The position numbers and the translations under genes were made by a program. Source: Nitrospirae bacterium GWC2_57_9 (GTDB lineage Bacteria > Nitrospirota > UBA9217). Taken from it: a stretch of 6,847 nucleotides of DNA. Numbering within the stretch: position 1 is the stretch's first letter; each line of letters begins with the position of its first letter. Under the pieces are notes generated by a model, which was not told the DNA's origin, did not search any database, and was given only the letters and a program-made list of their open reading frames with translations. Positions 1 through 6,300 of the stretch are shown piece after piece. The DNA is taken from positions 8,289 through 15,135 of the forward strand of contig MHEA01000109.1 of the NCBI GenBank assembly GCA_001805085.1, in the 5' to 3' direction.

Positions 1-1
1 C

Positions 2-670
2 CCCTATAAACAGGTGAAGGACGCCTACAACCGTATCGCCCTGGAAATGCTGCCGGCAGTGCAAAAACGGGCAGCGGCATGGGCGGACCCGCTCGAAGGG
101 GCGGTCCGAGCGGCGATCGCGGGCAATGTCATCGATTTCGGCATCTACGAATCCGTTGATCTTGACCGGGCCGTCCATGAGTCCTTTCATCTTTCCCTGT
201 CAGCTGCGGATTATAGCGCCTTTGTGCGCGCTATAGAGCGTTCCCGCACCATCCTCTACCTCTGCGACAATGCCGGTGAGATCGTTTTCGACCGCGTCCT
301 GCTCGAGGTTTTGCAGGACCGGGGGAAAATGTGCACGGTCGCAGTAAAGGGAAAGCCGGTCATTAACGACGCGACGCTTGAGGATGCAGCTGCCACGGGA
401 CTCGCCGCGTTTGCAGAGGTCATCGACAACGGAAACGACGGGATCGGCACGCTTCTTGAGGCATGTTCGCCCCCGTTCCTTGAAAAATATCGAGGAGCGG
501 ACCTTATCATCAGCAAGGGACAGGCCAACTACGAGACGCTCGTGCAATCCGGCGACGACCGGATCTTCTTTCTCTTCAAGGTCAAATGCCCGGTTGTCGC
601 GAACGCCCTCGGCGGAAAGAACGGCGATATTGTGCTTATACAGAACCAGGGAAGCAGCAGAGCGAGCTAA
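2..670 (+). CDS. DUF89/ARMT1-like metal-dependent phosphatase, 5'-truncated
   Basis: The reading frame is open from the left edge, so the gene begins outside the window; the GTG at 14 is internal because the codons before it already read as family-like sequence. The 222 visible codons compare with roughly 280-290 residues for bacterial and archaeal members, so about 60-70 N-terminal residues are missing. Visible family marks are the DNAGE motif at visible residues 89-93 (nt 266-280), whose Asp-Asn is the metal-binding pair of this family, INDATLEDA at 121-129, and SKGQANYETL near 171-180, followed by a hydrophobic strand and a KCPVVA segment. Members are cytoplasmic metal-dependent phosphatases proposed to hydrolyse damaged or unwanted phosphometabolites; the substrate here cannot be told. 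It lies directly upstream of tsaC with a 49-base gap, consistent with one operon. Family assignment is firm, the specific role is not. Confidence 0.88.
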   Translation, partial: PYKQVKDAYNRIALEMLPAVQKRAAAWADPLEGAVRAAIAGNVIDFGIYESVDLDRAVHESFHLSLSAADYSAFVRAIERSRTILYLCDNAGEIVFDRVLLEVLQDRGKMCTVAVKGKPVINDATLEDAAATGLAAFAEVIDNGNDGIGTLLEACSPPFLEKYRGADLIISKGQANYETLVQSGDDRIFFLFKVKCPVVANALGGKNGDIVLIQNQGSSRAS

Positions 671-720
671 TGATGCTTGAATTCCTGGCCACAACCGTCG
701 AACGCCGCGGGGGCCGGTGA
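670..720 (+). other. 16-codon linking reading frame between the DUF89 gene and tsaC
   Basis: An ATG at 670-672 overlaps the DUF89 stop (TAATG). A second ATG follows at 673. The frame ends with TGA at 718-720, whose last base is the first base of the tsaC ATG (TGATG). It would encode a peptide of 16 residues beginning MMLEFLATT and ending RRGGR. No homology is recognised. A coupling role, with ribosomes passing from stop to start, is inferred from geometry alone. A chance ORF of this length is quite possible. Confidence 0.2.
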
Positions 721-1325
721 TGGCCGAGCTGATCAAAGTGGATAACGTCGATCCGCAGCCGGCCTTTGCCCGCTGCAGACAGATCGTCTCCCGAGGCGGC
801 GTGGTGGTCTATCCCACGGACACTTTTTACGGACTCGGCGTCGATCCCGGTAATGCAGCCGCGGTTCAGCGGCTCTTTGAGATCAAGGGACGGGCCCTGG
901 ACCAACCCATACTGATCCTGTTGCCGGACGTCCTCGAGGTGAAGCGTTGGGCCGAGGAGGTAAGTCCCGAGGCAGAGGAATTGATGCGGAAATTCTGGCC
1001 CGGCCCGCTTACGCTCGTGTTCAAGGCAAAGAAGCACGTCTTCCCGCTCCTGACCGCGGGCAAGGGAACGATCGGTCTCCGGGTGCCGGGGAACGCTCTG
1101 ACCAGGCAGTTGCTGGCGTTTCTCGGCACAGGCTTGACGGGAACCAGCGCCAATCGTACGGGAGGGGAGAGCGCGCGAAACGTTCGCGAAGCGTCGGAAG
1201 CGCTTGGCTCCCTCGTCGATCTGATCCTGGACGGAGGATGTGCCGCAGGAGGAAAACCATCAACGGTCGCTGATGTGAGCGGCGGTCGCACCCGGATCCT
1301 CCGCGAGGGCGCGATAGTTTTGTAA
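720..1325 (+). CDS. tsaC: L-threonylcarbamoyladenylate synthase (TsaC/Sua5/YrdC family)
   Basis: This 201-residue protein is a single YrdC-like domain. The family makes threonylcarbamoyl-AMP from threonine, bicarbonate and ATP in the cytoplasm; the TsaBDE machinery then transfers the group to A37 of ANN-decoding tRNAs (t6A). Diagnostic segments are YPTDTFYGLG at residues 31-40, KGRALDQP at 56-63, WPGPLTLV at 93-100, GTIGLRVP at 116-123, GTSANRTGG at 141-149 and the closing STVADVSGG at 181-189. The length fits the short TsaC type without the extra C-terminal Sua5 domain. The ATG at 720 is preferred over the adjacent GTG at 717; no strong Shine-Dalgarno precedes either, only a G-rich stretch at about 706-716. 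That makes coupling to upstream translation plausible. Assignment of the enzyme family is secure; YciO-type paralogues of unknown function are the only serious alternative. Confidence 0.93.
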   Translation: MAELIKVDNVDPQPAFARCRQIVSRGGVVVYPTDTFYGLGVDPGNAAAVQRLFEIKGRALDQPILILLPDVLEVKRWAEEVSPEAEELMRKFWPGPLTLVFKAKKHVFPLLTAGKGTIGLRVPGNALTRQLLAFLGTGLTGTSANRTGGESARNVREASEALGSLVDLILDGGCAAGGKPSTVADVSGGRTRILREGAIVL

Positions 1326-1333
1326 GTGCAGGC

Positions 1334-1360
1334 GCCGGCCGAACAAGACCGGTAATTTTT
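1334..1360 (+). terminator. Weak intrinsic terminator-like hairpin after tsaC
   Basis: GCCGG at 1334-1338 can pair with CCGGT at 1349-1353 (four GC pairs and one GU) around a 10-base loop. AA and then five Ts follow at 1354-1360. The stem is short, so termination would be partial at best. It lies only 17 bases before the phoH-like start, so complete termination would leave that gene without its own promoter. Read-through or attenuation is more likely. Confidence 0.3.
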
Positions 1361-1365
1361 CGTGC

Positions 1366-1371
1366 AAAGGA
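1366..1371 (+). promoter_or_regulatory. Ribosome binding site of the PIN-PhoH gene
   Basis: AAAGGA lies six bases before the ATG at 1378. It is the best Shine-Dalgarno in the window and fixes the start, which also places the PIN-domain aspartate motif at the usual position near the N-terminus. Confidence 0.7.
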
Positions 1372-1377
1372 TGGCTA

Positions 1378-2694
1378 ATGAAAAAAGTATTTGTGCTGGA
1401 TACCAATGTTCTTCTCCATGACCCCCGGGCGATCTTTGCCTTCGAGGACAACGACGTGGTGATCCCGATCGTGGTGATCGAGGAGTTGGACAAGTTCAAG
1501 AAGGGGATCGACGAGATCGGCAGGAACGCCCGGCAGGTTTCCCGGATACTGGACGAGTACCGGCAAAAAGGAAAGCTGTCGCAGGGCGTAGCGCTGGAGG
1601 GCGGCGGCAACCTGAGGGTCGAACTGAACCATCAATCGCCGGAACGGCTGCCCCAAGAATTGATCGCGGTCAAGGCCGACAACCGGATCCTTGCCACGGC
1701 GCTGAATTTAAAGCACGATGATCTTCCCGTCATCCTCGTAACCAAGGACACGAACCTCCGGATCAAGGCCGATGCGGTGGGGCTGCGCGCCGAGGATTTC
1801 GAATCGGAGACCATTACCATCGATGAACTCTACTCGGGTGAGGTCGAACTGTCCGTGCAGCCCGGTGTGATCGAGGAGTTCTATGCCAAAGGCGAATTGG
1901 CTGCAAGTGATCCCAAGCCGTTCCCGAACCAGTTCGTGCTCATCAAGAACAGCGCCAATCCGTCCCAGACGGCGCTCGCCCGGTACAGCCAGCAGAAAAT
2001 GGCCCTCGTGCCGGTCGTGAATACGAAACACGGCATCTGGGGCGTGGCCGCACGGAACAAACAGCAGCAGTTCGCCCTCGATCTGCTGCTGAACGACGAA
2101 ATCCGCCTCGTCACCCTCGTCGGCAAGGCGGGCACCGGCAAGACCCTCCTGGCACTTGCGGCAGGCCTGGAAAAGACCATAGAGTCGAGGACCTTTCTGC
2201 GGCTCGTCGTCTCCCGTCCGGTGTTCCCCATGGGCAAGGACATCGGTTTCTTGCCCGGAGACATCGATGAGAAGCTCAAGCCCTGGATGCAGCCGATCCG
2301 CGACAACCTGGACTTCCTGGTCGGGTCTTCAGGAGGGCCGGGTCGCGTCAAAGGAAAAAAGGACCTGCAGAGCCTCTTTGACCTCGGCATGATCGAGGTG
2401 GAGCCGCTCACCTATATCCGCGGGAGGAGCATGCCGAACCAGTACCTCATCGTGGACGAAGCACAGAACCTGACCCCCCATGAGATCAAAACGATCATCA
2501 CGCGCGCCGGTGAAGGGACCAAGATCGTGCTGACGGGCGACCCCTACCAGATCGACAATCCCTACATTGATTCGTCCAGCAACGGCCTTTCCTATGTGGT
2601 GGAGCGCTTCAAGGAAGAGTCCATCGCGGGACACATCACGCTCGTCAAGGGAGAGCGTTCCGATCTGGCGGAGCTCGCGGCAACACTTCTGTAG
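1378..2694 (+). CDS. PIN-PhoH fusion protein: predicted RNase plus RNA-directed ATPase (PhoH2/YlaK type)
   Basis: This 438-residue, two-domain cytoplasmic protein has a PIN nuclease domain at residues about 3-150. It carries VLDTNVLLHDP (Asp8), IEELDKFK (Glu35/36), KADNRILATA (Asp101) and VTKDTNLRIKA (Asp124), the expected set of metal-binding acidic residues. A linker leads to a PhoH P-loop ATPase at about 225-438, with Walker A GKAGTGKT at 249-256, RGRSMPNQYLIVDEAQN at 348-364 containing Walker B (Asp360, Glu361), VLTGDPYQID at 384-393, and the closing KGERSDLAELAATLL. All key residues are present and the length is typical. Mycobacterial PhoH2 of the same layout has been reported to be an RNA helicase/RNase; that activity is carried over by family. 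Despite the PhoH name, nothing here indicates phosphate control. It follows tsaC by 52 bases on the same strand, a plausible RNA-related neighbourhood. Confidence 0.94.
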   Translation: MKKVFVLDTNVLLHDPRAIFAFEDNDVVIPIVVIEELDKFKKGIDEIGRNARQVSRILDEYRQKGKLSQGVALEGGGNLRVELNHQSPERLPQELIAVKADNRILATALNLKHDDLPVILVTKDTNLRIKADAVGLRAEDFESETITIDELYSGEVELSVQPGVIEEFYAKGELAASDPKPFPNQFVLIKNSANPSQTALARYSQQKMALVPVVNTKHGIWGVAARNKQQQFALDLLLNDEIRLVTLVGKAGTGKTLLALAAGLEKTIESRTFLRLVVSRPVFPMGKDIGFLPGDIDEKLKPWMQPIRDNLDFLVGSSGGPGRVKGKKDLQSLFDLGMIEVEPLTYIRGRSMPNQYLIVDEAQNLTPHEIKTIITRAGEGTKIVLTGDPYQIDNPYIDSSSNGLSYVVERFKEESIAGHITLVKGERSDLAELAATLL

Positions 2695-2748
2695 ATCCGT
2701 ATTAGTAAGACGGCACTTTCTACGTCCCATTGCGATCTATTATTTTGA

Positions 2749-2799
2749 ACCGTGAGGAGCGCGAGAGCCTACGGGATCTTCCTGCTGCGCCCTCACGGT
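2749..2799. repeat. Inverted repeat (13-bp stem, one bulge) downstream of the PIN-PhoH gene
   Basis: ACCGTGAGG at 2749-2757 is the exact reverse complement of CCTCACGGT at 2791-2799. The stem continues inward with GCGC at 2759-2762 against GCGC at 2787-2790, leaving A2758 bulged and a 24-base loop. It starts 55 bases after the phoH stop, a usual position for a transcript 3' end. No clean T-run follows (AGTCCCTTTA), so it may protect an RNA end or act with Rho rather than as an intrinsic terminator. Confidence 0.55.
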
Positions 2800-2852
2800 A
2801 GTCCCTTTACCTGTTCTCATCTTTCATCGTTCCTCTCATTTTTGAAGCTCCG

Positions 2853-3056
2853 ATGCCGGCATTTTTTTTCATTCTTCTTAATGCATGCTACCGATGCCGT
2901 CGTTTGCAGCCACATCCTCCATTCACCCTTTCGCAGCTCCGGTCTTCGTCCATTTTTTTTGCATTGAACGAACAGCCCGATGTCAACCGGCTTTCGGTGA
3001 AGGGAAAGATTGCAGATAATTGCATTTTGAACAGATGCAATATGCTGGCATTTTTT
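2853..3056 (+). repeat. Two copies of ATGCYGGCATTTTTT, 189 bases apart
   Basis: The copies lie at 2853-2867 (ATGCCGGCAT then T-run) and 3042-3056 (ATGCTGGCAT then T-run) and differ at one base. The first contains a perfect 10-base palindrome. A shorter repeat, CCGATGCCG, occurs at 2850-2858 and 2891-2899. A degenerate pair containing TTGCATT and GAACAG lies at 2959-2975 and 3020-3034. The function is unknown; the second 15-base copy forms the 3' arm and T-tract of the hairpin at 3011-3056. Confidence 0.4.
3011..3056 (+). terminator. Terminator-like hairpin with T6 tract, no obvious upstream gene
   Basis: ATTGCAT at 3019-3025 pairs perfectly with ATGCAAT at 3035-3041 around a 9-base loop. After a 3x3 internal loop, TGCAG at 3011-3015 pairs with CTGGCA at 3045-3050 with one G bulged. 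Six Ts follow at 3051-3056. The form suits an intrinsic terminator, though the stem is AT-rich and interrupted. It is more than 300 bases past the phoH stop, so it would end either a long 3' UTR or an unrecognised transcript. Confidence 0.35.
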
Positions 3057-3057
3057 C

Positions 3058-3087
3058 TTGCAAAGCAAAATATTAATATGCTAAATT
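3058..3087 (+). promoter_or_regulatory. Possible sigma-70-type promoter for the kinase gene
   Basis: TTGCAA at 3058-3063 and TAAATT at 3082-3087 are separated by 18 bases, with a TG at 3079-3080 in the extended -10 position. It sits in the most AT-rich part of the gap and directly follows the T6 hairpin. Transcription from here would give a 5' leader of about 220 bases before the kinase start. The match is moderate and such matches arise by chance in AT-rich DNA. Confidence 0.25.
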
Positions 3088-3194
3088 CATTCAACGCTTG
3101 ATATTCCTTTCACACAAACTCTGAACTTTGGCTCAGGGGCTACGGTACAAAGCATCGCATTATCATCCAGCGACTTGTTAGACGAAACTGAAAT

Positions 3195-3307
3195 CCGCAC
3201 GCAAGAGGTACGCATTCATCGTGCAGAGGGCTGCCTTGCGGTGAAAGCAGGAAAACAAAGCCTCAAATGTCAAAATTGTCTGAAGCCATAGCTGCAGGCG
3301 CAATTTT
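3195..3307 (+). ncRNA. Structured kinase leader, part resembling the GEMM (c-di-GMP-I) aptamer 5' half
   Basis: GAGGGC at 3226-3231 can pair with GCCTC at 3260-3264. Inside it, CCTTGC (3234-3239) and GCAGG (3247-3251) close a GGTGAAA loop; the segment ACAAAGCCTC follows at 3255-3264. This order (AGGGC, CC-stem with GAAA in the loop, GG, A-rich CAAAGCCTC) follows the first half of known GEMM-I RNAs, including the G of AGGGC and the A of CAAAG that contact the ligand. The usual ACGC before AAGCC is altered to AAAC. The 3' half lacks the clear GGTAGC...GGGTT element; only ATAGCTGCAGGC is vaguely similar. It may be a degenerate relative, a different RNA, or chance. Confidence 0.25.
3272..3307 (+). 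promoter_or_regulatory. Hairpin just before the kinase ribosome site (attenuator candidate)
   Basis: AAAATTG at 3272-3278 is the exact reverse complement of CAATTTT at 3301-3307. Inside it GCC (3285-3287) pairs with GGC (3297-3299) around a 9-base loop, and C3280 can pair with G3300. The 3' arm runs into five Ts at 3304-3308, four bases before the putative Shine-Dalgarno. It could attenuate transcription or influence ribosome access; no experiment is implied. Confidence 0.35.
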
Positions 3308-3311
3308 TATC

Positions 3312-3316
3312 AAGGA
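3312..3316 (+). promoter_or_regulatory. Putative ribosome site of the kinase, unusually close to its ATG
   Basis: AAGGA is separated from the ATG at 3319 by only two bases, shorter than the normal 5-9. No other ATG or GTG start is available upstream in frame, because a TAG at 3289-3291 closes it. Either initiation is inefficient or the start uses another feature. Confidence 0.4.
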
Positions 3317-3318
3317 TT

Positions 3319-6300
3319 ATGGCTAAAAGAACAGAGACGACCAGATCAAAATCCCCCCAAACTGCAAGTGCCGCGTCCGGAAAGCAGGCGGATGAGTCTT
3401 TGCATCCCCGCAAAAAAGCCAAAAAAGGAAATTTGTCGAAGATCAATCGTGATGCCGAATCCCAGCTGGAGGAACTGATAACTCCTGTTGCCGAAGCGGA
3501 AGAGTCGCTCTGTGCGATCAGGCATGGCAATGTTGACGCGCGGCCGGCCCAAAAGCCTGACGGAGATCAGATCTCGACCCTTAAGGGCGCGGAACAGGTA
3601 TACCGGGTCCTGGTCGAGGAAATGAACGAAGGCGCCGTCATGACCAACGCGGACGGGACGGTTCTGTATTGTAATCGCGCGCTGACCCTGATACTGCAAA
3701 TTGCGCCGGAAAAGGTCATGGGTTCGTCGTTACGGGAATATCTGGCAAAGGAATCTATTCCCCATTTTGACAGGTTCATAAGTCAAAGCATGCGTGACCG
3801 GGCAAAGACGGAGGTAACGCTGCGAAAAGCGTCAGGATTGACCGTACCCGTGCTGTTGTCCGGCCGAATATTGTCCCCCGATATCGGTGTCTGCCGGGTC
3901 AGTATCATCGTGACCGACCTGACCGTTCAAAAACGGGCACAGGAAGTTGTTCGCCTGGGGCGCGACGAACTGGAAGCGAAGTTTGCGCGCCGCACCGAGG
4001 ACCTCAGGGCGCATCAACAGGAATTGGAAGCGCAGAACGAAGAACTGCGGGCTGCTCAGGAAGAGCTCGAAGCATCGCGCTTGAAATATACCGAACTGTA
4101 TGAGAGCGCCCCGGTGGGATACTTTACCCTCGGCGGCAATGGCCTGATAGGGGAAGTGAATTTTGCCGGAGCGAACCTTCTCGGGGTGAAAAAGGATTCC
4201 TTGATCAACAAGCCGTTCTCTCTGTTCATTGAATCGAATGCCGATTGCGCCGTCTTTTTGAATCATTGCAAAGAGGCTGTCGTCAAACAACTTCCGAGGT
4301 CCTGCGATATCAGATTGAAGAGAGGCAACGGCTCCTTATTTCATGCAAATCTCCAAAGCGTAGCAGTGCACGATGCCGGAGGAAAACTCGTACATATTCA
4401 GACGGCCGTGACCGATATCAGCGTGCGTAAATGGGCCGAGGATGCACTGCGGGAGAGCGAAGCGCGGTACCGGTCGCTGGTCGAGCTGTCTCCTGATGCC
4501 GTTGTCGTTCATGCGGAAGAGAAATTTGCCTATCTGAACCCGGCAGCACTCGAGCTTTATGGCGCAAGCGATGCGGGAAAGATCATCGGCAGACATGTCC
4601 TGGAACTGGTCCCTCCCGATGACCGCCTGTCGTTGCAAAGCCGGATCCGTGAAATCTCAGACCGGGGACTGAAGGCGCCGTTGAGACAGATGAAAATACT
4701 CCGTCTGGACGGACGGGCAGTCGATGTGGAATCGACAGCTGTGCCGATCACCTATCAGGGAAAACAGGCTCTGCAATTCGTTATCCGGGACATTACCGAG
4801 CGAAAAAGGACGGAATCTGCCCTCAAAGAAAGCGACGAACGGTTTCGCCTGTCCTTGAACAGTGTACCCATAACCGTGGCCACGCTCGACCGCGACTTGC
4901 GCTATACCTGGGTCTACAATACCCGACATGGTTTCAGTGTCGAACAGGCGATGGGCAAACGCGCCGACGAACTACTTCCGCCCAGGGACGCAGCCGAAGT
5001 GATCCGGCTCCAGGAACAGGTCCTGAAAAGCGGTATCGGGGCACGTTGTGAAGTAGAGGGCTTCACCAGGGGCGCGAAATGGGTCTATGATGCCGCCGCG
5101 GAACCTCTTCGGAATGAGGCAGGTGAGATCACGGGATTGACCTGGGTAGTTCTGGATATCACCGAGCGCAGACAGGCAGAGGATGCGTTGCGCCAGCATG
5201 AGGAGCTTCTGCGGGAATATGTGAGATTGCTGGAATATGCCCCGGTCCTGGTCCGTAATATCGAAGGCCGGATCATTCTCTGGAACAGCGGCATGCAGAA
5301 GATGTACGGATATTCTCCGGCAGAAGCGATCAACAGGGAATATACGAATTTGCTCAAAACCCGGTTCCCGCAGCCTCTGCCCGATATCCTGGCAACCGTG
5401 CTTGGCAAAGGCAGGTGGGAAGGGGAACTGGTCCATACGACCAAAAAAGGACGGGACATCGTCGTCAAGAGCCTTTGGATACTGCATAAGAACTCTGAAG
5501 CCAAGGCTACAGCCGTCATCGAGATAAACAGCGATATAACGGGACGCAGGCTTGCTGAAGAAGAACTGCGCAGGCTGAACGAGGAACTGGAATCACGGGT
5601 GCGCGAGCGTACCCATGACCTGGCCAGGACGATCTCCACGCTCCAAAGCGAGATCGACGACCGGATCAACGCCGAGGAGGCGCTCCGGGAGAGCCAGGCC
5701 AGTCTCGCGAAAGCCCAGTCAGTCGCTCATATCGGAAGCTGGAACCTGGATCTGCAAACCGGGAAGCTCACCTGCTCGGACGAACTGTTCCGAATCTTCG
5801 GCCTCGACCCCGCGACCCGCCCGGCGCCGGAACCCGTGGTCGAGCAGGTGTTCCACCCGGAGGACTGGAAAAAGATCCGCTCCGGGGCCCAGCAGCACAT
5901 GAAAAAGCTGTCGCAAGCCCAGCCCCAGGAACTGCTGGTCAGCATTGCCGACGCCAAGCGGGTCGTATGGACCGAGGCTAAGATGGTCTGCGACGAGAAA
6001 GGCAAACCCCTGTCCGTGGTCGGAACCGTCCAGGATATTACCGATCGCAAGCACGAAGAAGAGAAACTGATCCGCCTTGTTACCGCGGTGGAAGCTGCAG
6101 CGGATGCCCTGGTGGTGACCGATCCGGTAAAAGGCATCATCCAGTACGTGAACCCGGCCTTCGAAAAGATGACAGGCTACGCCAGGGACGAGGTCGTAGG
6201 GCGCGACCTTCATTTTCTGGACAGCGGCAGGCACGATCAGGCTTTTTACCGGGAACTCCGGGAAAATCTGAGAACCAACGGGTTCTGGACGGGCCGCCTG

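Larger units (their letters stand above)
2695..3318. other. Intergenic region of 624 bases, AT-richer than the flanking genes
   Basis: No reading frame here has a convincing start, ribosome site or recognisable protein. GC counts on single 60-base lines fall to 38% (2821-2880) and 28% (3061-3120), against 70% at 2101-2160 inside the ATPase. The region contains a GC-rich inverted repeat after phoH, T-rich repeats, a terminator-like hairpin, a possible promoter and a structured leader before the kinase, each listed separately. Its length and the orphan terminator leave room for a small RNA, but none is recognised. Confidence 0.75.

Noticed and set aside
200..1037. Minus-strand frames of 178 and 133 codons across the DUF89-tsaC junction
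   Set aside because: They oppose two well-supported plus-strand genes and show no protein family features.
2752..2967. 71-codon plus-strand frame in the intergenic gap
   Set aside because: It starts inside the stem of the inverted repeat, lacks a convincing ribosome site and is rich in Ser, Phe, His and Arg from T-rich DNA, as expected for non-coding sequence.
3046..3062. Sigma-54-like site TGGCA...TTGC
   Set aside because: The GG (3047-3048) and GC (3060-3061) are separated by 11 bases, while sigma-54 promoters need 10. Most of the apparent match comes from the T-run of the hairpin.
2817..3094. Overlapping minus-strand frames of 83 and 68 codons in the gap
   Set aside because: Two frames in different phases over the same AT-rich DNA, both with low-complexity Lys/Arg/Cys content, and they cross the hairpin and the repeats. 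Nothing favours either as a gene.
3319..3330. Possible frameshift or pseudogene status of the kinase, given its weak start
   Set aside because: The frame was read codon by codon to the window edge with no stop, and PAS, H-box and N-box motifs all fall in the same phase, so the gene appears intact as far as it can be seen.
3270..5669. Several minus-strand frames of 60-194 codons opposite the kinase
   Set aside because: All are covered by the uninterrupted plus-strand kinase frame and none has a family motif or ribosome site that I could identify.
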